Positions 1 to 8,056 of a DNA stretch of 30,349 bases are shown one piece after another. The DNA comes from an uncultured Erysipelotrichaceae bacterium (GTDB lineage Bacteria; Bacillota_I; Bacilli_A; Erysipelotrichales; Erysipelotrichaceae), in contig CALBJM010000064.1 in assembly GCA_937893225.1 (NCBI GenBank), positions 1-30,349 of the forward strand. Direction: 5' to 3'. The notes beneath the pieces are model-generated. The model had not been told where the DNA came from. It saw nothing but the letters and a program-made list of their open reading frames with translations, and ran no database searches. Position 1 is the stretch's first letter; each line of letters starts with the position of its first letter. A program made the position numbers and the translations under genes.

Positions 1-693
1 AACAAATACGCAATCAACTATCTAGACGACAAACAAAAGACCGTATTAGCTCTTACCGCAGCTATAGCAGTCGCATCTACCGCAATTGCTGCAGTACCAG
101 GAGATGCTACGACACCCATTGCACAAAGCATTGCAAATATCACTGACAAGTTAATTATCGTATCTGGCGCAATTTTCTTTGAAAAATATCTAGTGACATT
201 GCTGGGAATGCTTATTTTCCGTTTTCTCATTCCACTATTATGCATGGCATACATTCTTTCCACTTGGAAAGATTCATTCTCCTACCAAAAAAGCATCCTA
301 AAATGGATGCTTGTGGGTATATGCATGTATGCCATTATTCCTACGAGTGTATGGATTTCTAATGGCATCGAAACAACTTATGAAACAACTATACAAGAAG
401 CTGTTGATCACACAAATGATAAAACCAATATTGATGAAGACACTGATAAAAACCTTTGGGACACAATTACCGATACGATTTCAAATACTGCAAGCAATGC
501 AATAGAATATTGTGAAACTGTACTCAAAAACTTTACAGAAGCAACTGCCATTATGCTTGTCACTTCCTGTCTCATTCCAGTTTGTGTGATGTTTCTATTC
601 CTGTATATTTGTAAAAATATGTTTCCAATCCCTTTACAATATTCCTCGCAAAAGAAACTTAAGCACAAGAATTCTAACGCACAAGATGTTTAA
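1..693 (+). CDS. Membrane protein of unknown function, 5'-truncated by the window edge
   Basis: The reading frame is open from base 1 with no start, so only the last 230 residues are seen. It begins with an Ala-rich hydrophobic stretch (about residues 15-35), then a segment ending in a strongly hydrophobic pair (about 55-85), another hydrophobic segment (about 100-118), a polar acidic loop rich in Asp, Thr and Asn (about 120-175), a further membrane segment (about 180-205) and a short basic Lys/Asn tail. This fits a polytopic inner-membrane protein with one large soluble loop. I do not recognise the family and see no catalytic motif. Its TAA stop overlaps the stop of the convergent gene, and the last codons form one arm of a perfect hairpin that probably terminates both transcripts. 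A start at 193 is possible on paper, but the open, hydrophobic sequence upstream argues that the gene begins outside the window. Confidence 0.75.
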   Translation, partial: NKYAINYLDDKQKTVLALTAAIAVASTAIAAVPGDATTPIAQSIANITDKLIIVSGAIFFEKYLVTLLGMLIFRFLIPLLCMAYILSTWKDSFSYQKSILKWMLVGICMYAIIPTSVWISNGIETTYETTIQEAVDHTNDKTNIDEDTDKNLWDTITDTISNTASNAIEYCETVLKNFTEATAIMLVTSCLIPVCVMFLFLYICKNMFPIPLQYSSQKKLKHKNSNAQDV

Positions 694-708
694 TCTTCTT
701 GTGCGTTA
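675..708. terminator. Bidirectional hairpin over the shared ends of two convergent genes
   Basis: TAACGCACAAGA (675-686) and TCTTGTGCGTTA (697-708) form a perfect 12-bp inverted repeat around a 10-base loop. T-rich sequence follows on the + side and A/T-rich sequence on the other. The loop contains TTAA (690-693), which supplies the stop codon of both flanking genes. No strong U-tract of six or more is present, so efficiency is uncertain. Confidence 0.65.
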
Positions 709-1322
709 TTTGTTAAAATCAAATCCATTAAATGTTCTGCTTTTCTTCCGGCAAGCTCCACACCCTTTTTACATCTATTACAATCCACGATAATTGTTAA
801 ATCAGGATCTACATCTCTAAAATTATCTTGCATAAGTGCACACTGTAATTCTTCAGGTAAATCTGATATTTTAGTATTTGGATATTGAGATATCCTTTGA
901 TGCAATTCTGCATTATCTGTTTCATAGTGTAGCGTTCCACAAAACCTAGCATTTTGCCGATTATATTTCATTTCTACGACATCAATTTGCATTCTATGGA
1001 GTATTTCACGCACTGCATCATGAATTTCTGGGTGATTACGATCTCTCCAACAGTCTTGCAATACCATTTTTGTATGATTGTATTGTGGAAAAGGATACTC
1101 TATTTCTAATAAATATTCCCACAATGAAAGAGTAGGCATCTTGGTTTCTATTGTTTCTCTACAATGTTGGCACATATAAACGCCTACAACATCTTTAGGA
1201 TCTCTTTTATCATATAAACAACAACCAGCTACATCCATCTTTTCCTTCATGATTGCCCGCAACTTCTTCGCATTTTCTCGGCTTGCTATGGCATAATTAC
1301 AACTCGGATAAAATACCTTCAT
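690..1322 (-). CDS. Small Cys-rich protein with tandem, partly degenerate CCG (HdrB-like) motifs
   Basis: The protein has 210 residues. Its cysteines follow the pattern of the cysteine-rich CCG domain found twice in heterodisulfide reductase HdrB, glycolate oxidase and LutA-type proteins. The first set is C8, C34-C35, and C51-x2-C54. The second set is C91, FCG at 127-129 (where CCG is usual), and C181-x2-C184. The second motif has lost one cysteine and the first lacks the Gly of CCG. That family binds special 4Fe-4S clusters or zinc in electron-transfer subunits, so a redox or Fe-S role is inferred only, and no partner subunit lies next to it. There is no signal peptide or membrane segment. 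The ATG at 1322 is preferred because AGGAG lies 9 bases upstream; an in-frame GTG at 1328 would sit only 3 bases from it. The gene stands alone, downstream of the dgk terminator. Confidence 0.6.
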   Translation of the reverse strand: MKVFYPSCNYAIASRENAKKLRAIMKEKMDVAGCCLYDKRDPKDVVGVYMCQHCRETIETKMPTLSLWEYLLEIEYPFPQYNHTKMVLQDCWRDRNHPEIHDAVREILHRMQIDVVEMKYNRQNARFCGTLHYETDNAELHQRISQYPNTKISDLPEELQCALMQDNFRDVDPDLTIIVDCNRCKKGVELAGRKAEHLMDLILTNNAQED

Positions 1323-1384
1323 ATTCACTCTCTCCTTTTTCTTATATTGTATCTTTCTATCTCAAAATTTGTATACATATGCCC

Positions 1385-1409
1385 AAATAAAAAGCCATCC
1401 GTAGATGAC
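1385..1409 (-). terminator. Intrinsic terminator of the ltaS-dgk unit
   Basis: On the minus strand GTCATC-TACG-GATGGC forms a 6-bp stem (one G-U pair) closed by a C(UACG)G tetraloop of the stable UNCG class, followed by TTTTTATTT. It begins a few bases after the dgk stop. Confidence 0.7.
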
Positions 1410-1413
1410 TTAA

Positions 1414-2328
1414 TTATTCTGGAACATATACTGCTATTCTTTCTGGAATAACAGATATATTTGCTTTTTGTACATTTCCCCCATCTTCACCATCGAGCGT
1501 CCAAGGAACTTCTCCATCAAATTCGAAAGTTGCCTCTTTCATTTGGAATGTTAATACGCCCTTGCAATGCTCTTTTCCACCATTGAATGCAGAAATCATG
1601 TCTGCAACATCAATAGGACTAGGATTTGCTTTGATCAACAAAGCTTCAAAAACACCATCATTGAGAGAACTCTTTTTAATTACGCCAGGTTGTGTCCCAG
1701 CAACAGAGATACTATTGGTAATTAAACCGAACATGAAATCTCCTTCATCAACAACACCGTCATGTGTAATCTTGCAATGCTTACAATACGACAATCCACC
1801 TGGAATCGTTGTTAAAAAATTTAAGATATATGCTACATATCCAAGTCTATTTTTTACATCTTGTGGAGTTGTATAAGAAACTGAAGGAAAAACACCAAAT
1901 CCCGCAACATAGTTAAAATAACTATTATTGAATTGTCCTATATCGTATGAAAACAATTTTCCATGTGTAATAAAACGACAAATATCAACAAAAGAATGTG
2001 AATGATTTCCATACAGACTTTTTGAAAAATCATTCGTAGAACCAACAGGCGCATAACTCATTGGAAGATGCATATCATTTTCCATGATACCTGTTACCGC
2101 ATGGTTTAATGTACCATCTCCCCCACAAATAAAGTATTGATCATATGCACCTTTTGTTTCAGCAATAATAGATTCACAAGTCAAATGCTTCTTTGGAACA
2201 ACTGGGAAAATAGTCACTTGATATCCATGAACACTTAAATATTCAATGCACTTGAATAAATCATTCATACTACCAGAAATACCAGCTTTCTGGTTATAGA
2301 TCATTAAAATACGTTTTCTATTTTCCAT
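1414..2328 (-). CDS. Diacylglycerol/lipid kinase family protein (DagK/YegS-type)
   Basis: The protein has 304 residues, the usual length for soluble DgkB/YegS lipid kinases. The diagnostic nucleotide-binding motif GGDGTLNHA lies at about residues 69-77, preceded by the typical N-terminal RILMIYNQKAG strand, and a Gly-rich APVGSTNDFSKSL motif follows near residue 95. The family phosphorylates diacylglycerol (or a related lipid) at the inner membrane face using ATP. The gene overlaps the upstream LTA-synthase gene in GTGATG: the upstream TGA is shared with this ATG, and AGGAGG is 7 bases upstream, so translation is probably coupled. A GTG at 2331 is also possible but sits too close to the ribosome binding site. 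The context suggests it recycles diacylglycerol left when phosphatidylglycerol head groups are used for polymer synthesis, the job of B. subtilis DgkB. Substrate identity is inferred. Confidence 0.85.
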   Translation of the reverse strand: MENRKRILMIYNQKAGISGSMNDLFKCIEYLSVHGYQVTIFPVVPKKHLTCESIIAETKGAYDQYFICGGDGTLNHAVTGIMENDMHLPMSYAPVGSTNDFSKSLYGNHSHSFVDICRFITHGKLFSYDIGQFNNSYFNYVAGFGVFPSVSYTTPQDVKNRLGYVAYILNFLTTIPGGLSYCKHCKITHDGVVDEGDFMFGLITNSISVAGTQPGVIKKSSLNDGVFEALLIKANPSPIDVADMISAFNGGKEHCKGVLTFQMKEATFEFDGEVPWTLDGEDGGNVQKANISVIPERIAVYVPE

Positions 2329-5300
2329 CACTGTTCCTCCTGTACTGGTGGTACTCCATCTTCTTCGTTCACTGTTTGTGTATTATCTTCACTTACAATT
2401 GGCGTAATCGTCTTACCTTCTTCGACCAAAGCATCCACAACACCTTCATCAACTCTATGCCAATTTGATTTTCTACTTCTCAAATAACAAACAGCATACA
2501 AATCATCTAGATTCATATCATCCCGATCTATTGTTACGCTCCACTCGGAATTGTTGCTGGAAGACATACCAACTTCCATCTTATTCTTGATATCATCTTT
2601 GTTCCAAATAACAACTTCCACATCCAATTGCCCACCTGCAGCATTCTCTGCACCATCTGCATGGAATGTAATCGTATTTGCATCCGCATCGTAGTTTGCA
2701 TACAAGTTCGCATGCCAAGGTCTTTCTGCAGTATTGAAGTTACACGTACCAACAACATTCGCTGCCTGCATATCATATATCACAACATGTAGACCATCTT
2801 TGTAGTTCGTCAAGTTGCTCCAACTATTTCCTACTGTAATTGTTGAATAACTACCTGAAGCATCAGCACTAGAAATAGAATATGCTGTGCCATTCGCTAA
2901 TGTGCCATTATCACGAATATAGCCAACACCTTGTTTCAAAACAGTTGTTCCCTTTGAGAACACCGCATATCTTGTATTATCCTCTTCCGCAAAGAAAGAT
3001 TCTGGCATACCTAAACGAATCAATTCATTCTTTTCTGAATCCATCAATTCAGCAAATGCATTTCCTTGTGTTGTCACGAATATTGCATAACGATTCTGAT
3101 CCAATGCCGCTGCACTATGCAATGTCTCATATAATAAGTTTTCATCGCACGCAATCACACCAAGATTACCAGAATATGTATAAATATTCTGTGTCTTCAA
3201 AGCATCTGAATCATCAATTCTCACATGCGCATCAACAGAAATATTTTGATTCTCTATACCACCACTAGACACATCTATTGTAGCTAAATACTTACCACTA
3301 TTTTCATCCTGCACTGCCTTAACATGTTGTTGTGTTCCATCCGGATGTGTTACATCAACAGAAACATAATCTATCAAGCCACCAATATAGAAAATATCAT
3401 CGATTGCTAATGTTGCTGTCTTAGCGGAAGCATCATAAGCATCTAAATATACAGTAGAAGAACGAATACCTTCAGAATTCAAATACTCTTGGAACTCATC
3501 ACTCGACACATCATTTCCACTCAATTCAGACATGAATGTACTCTTCTTGTTCAATTCACCCTTTTCTGTATCGACACCATATTTTTCTGTTAATGTTTCT
3601 TTTGTAGAAAATAAATTTGTTCCTAAACCAAGTCTATCACCTTGAATTTGCACACCCAAAGCTGCCAATGTCGTAGGAAAATTATCAAACGTAGTAAACG
3701 TACGCTTCTTTTCTTCGGTAACAGAAGTTGCAGAATTGATATAACACGTATACACGCGTCTTTGATAATCCGGGTCAATATCATTCATATAGTCTGAATC
3801 CATTGTTGGATGATCTCCTGATATGATGATTGTTGTATTATCATACCATGGTTGTGTCTTACACCACTCTACAAATTCCGTAACTTGTTTGTCCGAGTTG
3901 AAGAATACATTAGAATAATGATCATTGAATTCATTTGTTGCGGTTTCATCCAAATACCCATCTTCAAAATGTGTATCAACAGTTAACATCGTATAATTGA
4001 ATGGTTTATCTTGAGAAGCAAGCTGTGTAATATCATTTTTTGCCATCTCAATTAATTTCTTATCTTCAAATCCCCACCAAACATAATAATTAGAAGGAAT
4101 CAAACCATTAGCTAAAGCATATGTATAATCATGGAACGTATAATTTCCATGTTCTGAAAAATACAACTCTCTACCACCAAAGCTCACTGGTGAACCACAA
4201 GAAAACATTTGATTATAGCCTTCTTCTTCCAAAATATCACCAAGCGTCGTAATACCTGGGAAAAATGTTGTTTGTGTATCCATTGTGTTACGACCAACAT
4301 CTGTCTGTAAAGGAAGACCTGAAGTAGCCGCAAATAATCCACCCATTGTCCATGTTGTGTATGGCATAGAGATAGCACCATTTAACGTACTTGTATCTCC
4401 TCCATTAAAGTCTTCATTTTCTTCGGCCAATGCGGTTAATCTAGGAATGACATTTTCATCTCTAGCGCCACCATTTGCTTTATCCGCAAAACTCATTTCC
4501 ATGGATTCACAATAAATGTAGATCAAATTTCTTTTTTGTTCAGGAAATGTCAATTCTGTTGTTGAAGGATCTACATATTCATTTTTTATAAAATCTGAAG
4601 AAGTGGTTTGATTCTCAACATATGTACTCACATCCAAGCGATTCCAAAACGTCGTAGACGCAATACCAATGCAAATGCAACTTGCAATCACAAGAATCGA
4701 CTTACCAATCCGCCTAAACAATTTGCCAGCCTTTGTCAACAAAACGATTACAAGTACAGCTGCAACCATTGCGATAGCCATAGGCACAACTGCCTGTTGT
4801 ACGAAAGCATCGATCATGTTTGAACCAGTACCCTCTAATGGAGCTGTTGCTTCATACATCAACTCATCCATTCTAAGATTTGGCCAAGTGCGGAACAACC
4901 ACTGCACTACCGCAAACAACAATACACCAAAACCAAAGAACAACACTGCTAAAATACTAGAAAATATACCCAGATGCTTCTTAGAAGATTCTTTCATTTC
5001 TTTCTTAGAAGCCTTCAGGTTTTTCTTTGCTTCTTTCAATACTTTCTTTTGATTCTTTGCTTCTTGCTTTAACTCCGTGATCTTCGTTTTGATATCTGCA
5101 GAGGTATCTGTATAGTCACTCTTCACGATTGCATACTTTGTCTTTGCTTTTTCTAACTTTTTAGAAGCTTTTTCTATCTTCTTTTTTCGCAAAAGTTTTG
5201 CTTCTCTTTCTTTTTGCAGAAAGTTAAAGCGATTTGCTGCTTGTTTCACAACTTTTTTTTCTTCAACTACACTGTTATTTTCCACTGTTGTGATACTTTC

Positions 5301-5411
5301 AGTTGGCTTTGTCTTCAAAGCATATTGATTTGTACGCTGTCTCAAGCGTTTTCCTTTTTTTACACTATATCTTGAGTGTGACTTTTTCTTGTGACTTCTA
5401 TATTTTTCCAT
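2328..5411 (-). CDS. LTA synthase / phosphoglycerol transferase (LtaS/MdoB-like sulfatase fold)
   Basis: The protein has 1027 residues, far longer than LtaS (about 650). Residues 1-146 are strongly basic (many KK pairs, likely coiled coil, cytoplasmic). About three membrane segments follow (147-173, 208-226, 237-255), which would place the catalytic domain outside. The sulfatase-fold domain spans about 290-605. It shows YIYCESMEMSF with the metal-ligand Glu302, TTWTMGG with the likely nucleophile Thr355, H481 in DTHFE, and SGDHP with D533/H534. The TTWTMGGLFAATSGLP and SFGGRELYF stretches look more like MdoB/OpgB than S. aureus LtaS. Residues 610-1027 are a beta-rich extension of unknown role ending in an acidic tail. 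The family moves glycerol phosphate from phosphatidylglycerol to an acceptor. There is no ribosome binding site before the ATG, and a -10 box ends 7 bases upstream, so the mRNA may be leaderless. Confidence 0.85.
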   Translation of the reverse strand: MEKYRSHKKKSHSRYSVKKGKRLRQRTNQYALKTKPTESITTVENNSVVEEKKVVKQAANRFNFLQKEREAKLLRKKKIEKASKKLEKAKTKYAIVKSDYTDTSADIKTKITELKQEAKNQKKVLKEAKKNLKASKKEMKESSKKHLGIFSSILAVLFFGFGVLLFAVVQWLFRTWPNLRMDELMYEATAPLEGTGSNMIDAFVQQAVVPMAIAMVAAVLVIVLLTKAGKLFRRIGKSILVIASCICIGIASTTFWNRLDVSTYVENQTTSSDFIKNEYVDPSTTELTFPEQKRNLIYIYCESMEMSFADKANGGARDENVIPRLTALAEENEDFNGGDTSTLNGAISMPYTTWTMGGLFAATSGLPLQTDVGRNTMDTQTTFFPGITTLGDILEEEGYNQMFSCGSPVSFGGRELYFSEHGNYTFHDYTYALANGLIPSNYYVWWGFEDKKLIEMAKNDITQLASQDKPFNYTMLTVDTHFEDGYLDETATNEFNDHYSNVFFNSDKQVTEFVEWCKTQPWYDNTTIIISGDHPTMDSDYMNDIDPDYQRRVYTCYINSATSVTEEKKRTFTTFDNFPTTLAALGVQIQGDRLGLGTNLFSTKETLTEKYGVDTEKGELNKKSTFMSELSGNDVSSDEFQEYLNSEGIRSSTVYLDAYDASAKTATLAIDDIFYIGGLIDYVSVDVTHPDGTQQHVKAVQDENSGKYLATIDVSSGGIENQNISVDAHVRIDDSDALKTQNIYTYSGNLGVIACDENLLYETLHSAAALDQNRYAIFVTTQGNAFAELMDSEKNELIRLGMPESFFAEEDNTRYAVFSKGTTVLKQGVGYIRDNGTLANGTAYSISSADASGSYSTITVGNSWSNLTNYKDGLHVVIYDMQAANVVGTCNFNTAERPWHANLYANYDADANTITFHADGAENAAGGQLDVEVVIWNKDDIKNKMEVGMSSSNNSEWSVTIDRDDMNLDDLYAVCYLRSRKSNWHRVDEGVVDALVEEGKTITPIVSEDNTQTVNEEDGVPPVQEEQ

Positions 5412-5418
5412 ATGTTAA

Positions 5419-5446
5419 ATTATACTTTTTTAATCTATTCAATCAA
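5419..5446 (-). promoter_or_regulatory. Promoter of the ltaS-dgk unit, placing the start site at or next to the ATG
   Basis: On the minus strand there is TTGATT (5446-5441), a 16-base spacer, then TATAAT (5424-5419), and only 7 bases to the ATG at 5411. Transcription would start at or within a base of the start codon. No Shine-Dalgarno sequence is present, and an in-frame TAA lies just upstream of the ATG. Confidence 0.55.
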
Positions 5447-5489
5447 TGAAAAAAGTATTCCAAACACAAACAAATTACCAAATTTGCTT

Positions 5490-5504
5490 AGTATTCAGAA
5501 TACT
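5490..5504. promoter_or_regulatory. 15-bp inverted repeat upstream of the ltaS promoter
   Basis: AGTATTC-A-GAATACT is perfectly symmetric and lies about 45 bp upstream of the proposed -35 box of the ltaS-like gene. It has the form of an operator half-site pair. No regulator can be named. Confidence 0.35.
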
Positions 5505-5531
5505 CATACTTCACTCGAATTTCACTTTCTC

Positions 5532-5545
5532 ATTTCCTAGGAAAT
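5532..5545. repeat. 14-bp perfect palindrome between the C26 gene and ltaS
   Basis: ATTTCCTAGGAAAT has no loop, so it is unlikely to act as an RNA hairpin terminator. A DNA-binding site is possible, but chance is not excluded. Confidence 0.25.
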
Positions 5546-5556
5546 AAAATTGCAAA

Positions 5557-6270
5557 CTATCTACATGCATCAACAAAATCTCTAAACAAAGGCATCATAC
5601 TATCATCCTTAAAAACAAATGCCTCTGGATGCCACTGTACCCCAAGCATATACGGATAATCCACTGCCTCAATGGCTTCCACTGTCCCATCTGTTGCCTT
5701 TGCACTCACCAAAAGGCCTTTACCAAGTTCCTTAACTGCCTGATGATGAAAACTATTCACCATTAAATCTGACCCAAATAATGAATGTAAATGACTATGC
5801 GTATCTATCAGCACTTTATGCGACACACTATCTCTTTTGATTTCCTTTTGTACATGTTGAAAGGTCGTAGAACTTTGATCACGCAAATCTTGCCACAACG
5901 TTCCGCCACGATACACATTCAAGATTTGAATGCCTCTGCAAATTCCTAAAATTGGTAATCTTTTTTCTTCTGCCTGCTTTATAACATGTAATTCCCATGT
6001 ATCAAATGCCAGATCTGTCACGCCAATTCGCATAGAAGGATTTTCGTTATAACACAACGGATTCACATCTATTCCACCAGGCACAAGAATACCATCACAC
6101 AACGCAATATATTGTTGGATACAATCCACATCATCTACGATAGGAATCAATACTGGCAATCCACCAGCTTTCTCTATAGAAACAATATACCTATCTCCAA
6201 TATAATTTGTTGGATGTACCAAATCATCGGTTTCTGGATGCGTCAATATACCTATCACTGCTTTTTTCAT
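5557..6270 (-). CDS. Gamma-glutamyl-gamma-aminobutyrate hydrolase family protein (class I GATase-like, peptidase C26)
   Basis: The protein has 237 residues, typical for PuuD-like enzymes. The nucleophile elbow GICRGIQILNV places the catalytic Cys at about 111, and GVQWHPE gives His214 and Glu216 of the triad. VPGGIDVNP near 63-71 and the SFHHQAV motif near 173-179 are also family hallmarks. Members hydrolyse gamma-glutamyl amide bonds in the cytoplasm (for example gamma-glutamyl-GABA in putrescine breakdown or folate polyglutamates). No putrescine pathway genes are nearby, so the substrate is open. ATG 6270 was chosen because GAGGAAA lies just upstream and the protein begins with the family's usual KKAVIGI strand; a frame extending to 6324 would run through the argS terminator. 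The gene follows argS after a strong terminator, so it needs read-through or its own unseen promoter. Confidence 0.85.
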   Translation of the reverse strand: MKKAVIGILTHPETDDLVHPTNYIGDRYIVSIEKAGGLPVLIPIVDDVDCIQQYIALCDGILVPGGIDVNPLCYNENPSMRIGVTDLAFDTWELHVIKQAEEKRLPILGICRGIQILNVYRGGTLWQDLRDQSSTTFQHVQKEIKRDSVSHKVLIDTHSHLHSLFGSDLMVNSFHHQAVKELGKGLLVSAKATDGTVEAIEAVDYPYMLGVQWHPEAFVFKDDSMMPLFRDFVDACR

Positions 6271-6310
6271 ATGTATTTCCTCTTTTCGTACAAGGATAGC
6301 ACTTCCACAC

Positions 6311-6338
6311 AAAAAAAAAGACACAAATGTGCCTTTTT
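6311..6338 (-). terminator. Intrinsic terminator of argS
   Basis: The minus strand reads AAAAAGGCACA-TT-TGTGTCTTTTT and continues as an uninterrupted run of nine T. The stem is complete with one G-U pair. It starts at the argS stop codon. Confidence 0.8.
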
Positions 6339-6339
6339 C

Positions 6340-7998
6340 TTACATTTTTTCTGGAGCAGAAACCCCAATCAAATCTAATGCATTCTCCATTGTTACCATA
6401 CATGCACTTACTAATCCAAGTCTTTCATTTGTTAATGCAGGGTTTTCTGGATCAGCAACTCTACATGAATTATAGTAGCTATGGAATGCTTTAGCAAAAT
6501 CATGACAATATTGGCAAATTCTATTTACAGCTCTGTGTTTAGCAGCCTCTTCAACTTTCTTAGGGAATTCACTGATTTGCTTAAGAAGTGCAATTTCTTT
6601 AGGATCTGTTAAAAGTGTATAAGACTCTTGTTTCTTGAATTCAGGTGTTCCTTCTTTATGAACAATATTAAACATTCTTGTATATGCATATTGAACATAA
6701 TACACTGGATTATCATTATTCTTCTGTTTCGCTAAATCCATATCAAAATCCATTTGTGTATTCAATTCCTTAGAAACAAAGAACCATCTTGCAGCATCCA
6801 CACCTACATCTTCACACAACTCACGAATTGTAATAGCGTTGCCTGTTCTCTTGCTCATCTTCACTTCTTCACCATTAGAAACCATACGAACCATCTGGAT
6901 CAAATCTACGATCATTTTATTTGGATCATACCCCAATGCCTCTAAAGCACACTTCATTCTCTTAACGTAAGAGTGATGATCAGCACCCCATAAGTTGATC
7001 AAAGTATCATATCCTCTTTCAAACTTATATACATGGTTTGCAATATCTGGTGTTAAATAAGTCAATAAACCTGTATTTTTCTTCAATACACGATCCTTAT
7101 CGTCCCCAAACTTTGTAGACTGGAACCATAAAGCATCATCTTTTTCATATGTAAGACCCTTTTCTTTCAAAGTCTCAATACACTGATTAATACGTGCACT
7201 ATCATTCTGATAGAAGAAACGCTCATGCATCCAAGAATCAAAATGTACTCTGAATAAATCCAAGTCTTTTCTGATAGCATCCAACTTCATTTCAATACCT
7301 TCATCCTTGAAGTATTCAACCCATTCAGAATGCTCTTTATTCAGCCACTTATCACCATCTTTTTCTTTGATTTTTTTAGCAACCTCTACGATATCTTGTG
7401 CATGATATCCATTTTCCGGTAATGGATACTCCACACCATACAATTCACAATATCTAGAATACATGCTTTCTGCCAACATATCGATCTGGTTACCTGCATC
7501 ATTGACATAGTATTCACGTGTAACATCATATCCAGCTTCGCTTAAAATTCTGCACAATGCATCGCCCCATGCGGCACCACGCGCATGCCCACAATGCAAA
7601 TCACCTGTAGGATTTGCGGAAACATATTCTACAAGCAATTTTTCTTGCTTTCCAAAATCACTCTTACCATATGCCTTACCCGCATCTAAGATTACATTGA
7701 TGCATGAAGAAAGTGCACTCTCACTGATTTTAAAATTAATAAACCCAGGTCCAGCAACACTCACATCACTTGCTTCAGAAATATTTTTCTTTAAAGCATC
7801 TACTAATGCAGAAGCAATATCTGCCGGTTTCTTATGCAAAGCTTTTGCTAAGCGCATCGCAATGTTTGTACTATAGTCACCCATCTTAGGATCTCTAGGT
7901 CTTTCAACCATGACCACTGCATCTTCTACATCTAAATCAAAGACTTCTTTTACAGAAGTTTTAATGCCATCACATATTTTCAAACTAATATCACTCAT
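6340..7998 (-). CDS. argS: Arginyl-tRNA synthetase
   Basis: The protein has 552 residues, normal for bacterial ArgRS. It has the class I signatures: SANPTGDLHCGHARG with the HIGH-equivalent HCGH at 135-138, and KMSKRTG (KMSKS-equivalent) at about 380. The N-terminal Arg-tRNA-specific Add-1 domain covers about residues 1-110. The C-terminal DALR anticodon-binding domain starts near YVQYAYTRM and ends with the family-typical LGLVSACMVTMENALDLIGVSAPEKM (shown here as key words only). It charges tRNA-Arg with arginine using ATP in the cytoplasm. The ribosome binding site is weak (GTGAAGA far upstream of the ATG). It lies 58 bases after the small membrane protein gene and is probably cotranscribed with it from the promoter near 8505. 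No T-box leader is visible. Confidence 0.97.
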   Translation of the reverse strand: MSDISLKICDGIKTSVKEVFDLDVEDAVVMVERPRDPKMGDYSTNIAMRLAKALHKKPADIASALVDALKKNISEASDVSVAGPGFINFKISESALSSCINVILDAGKAYGKSDFGKQEKLLVEYVSANPTGDLHCGHARGAAWGDALCRILSEAGYDVTREYYVNDAGNQIDMLAESMYSRYCELYGVEYPLPENGYHAQDIVEVAKKIKEKDGDKWLNKEHSEWVEYFKDEGIEMKLDAIRKDLDLFRVHFDSWMHERFFYQNDSARINQCIETLKEKGLTYEKDDALWFQSTKFGDDKDRVLKKNTGLLTYLTPDIANHVYKFERGYDTLINLWGADHHSYVKRMKCALEALGYDPNKMIVDLIQMVRMVSNGEEVKMSKRTGNAITIRELCEDVGVDAARWFFVSKELNTQMDFDMDLAKQKNNDNPVYYVQYAYTRMFNIVHKEGTPEFKKQESYTLLTDPKEIALLKQISEFPKKVEEAAKHRAVNRICQYCHDFAKAFHSYYNSCRVADPENPALTNERLGLVSACMVTMENALDLIGVSAPEKM

Positions 7999-8056
7999 TT
8001 ATACGATCTTCACTTTCCAAAATTCTTATTAATTATAACAAAGCTCACAAAAATTC

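Noticed and set aside
6271..6339. Dedicated promoter for the C26 hydrolase gene
   Set aside because: The 69-base gap is mostly the argS terminator. TATCCT-like and TTGTGT-like words are too weak and badly spaced to call.
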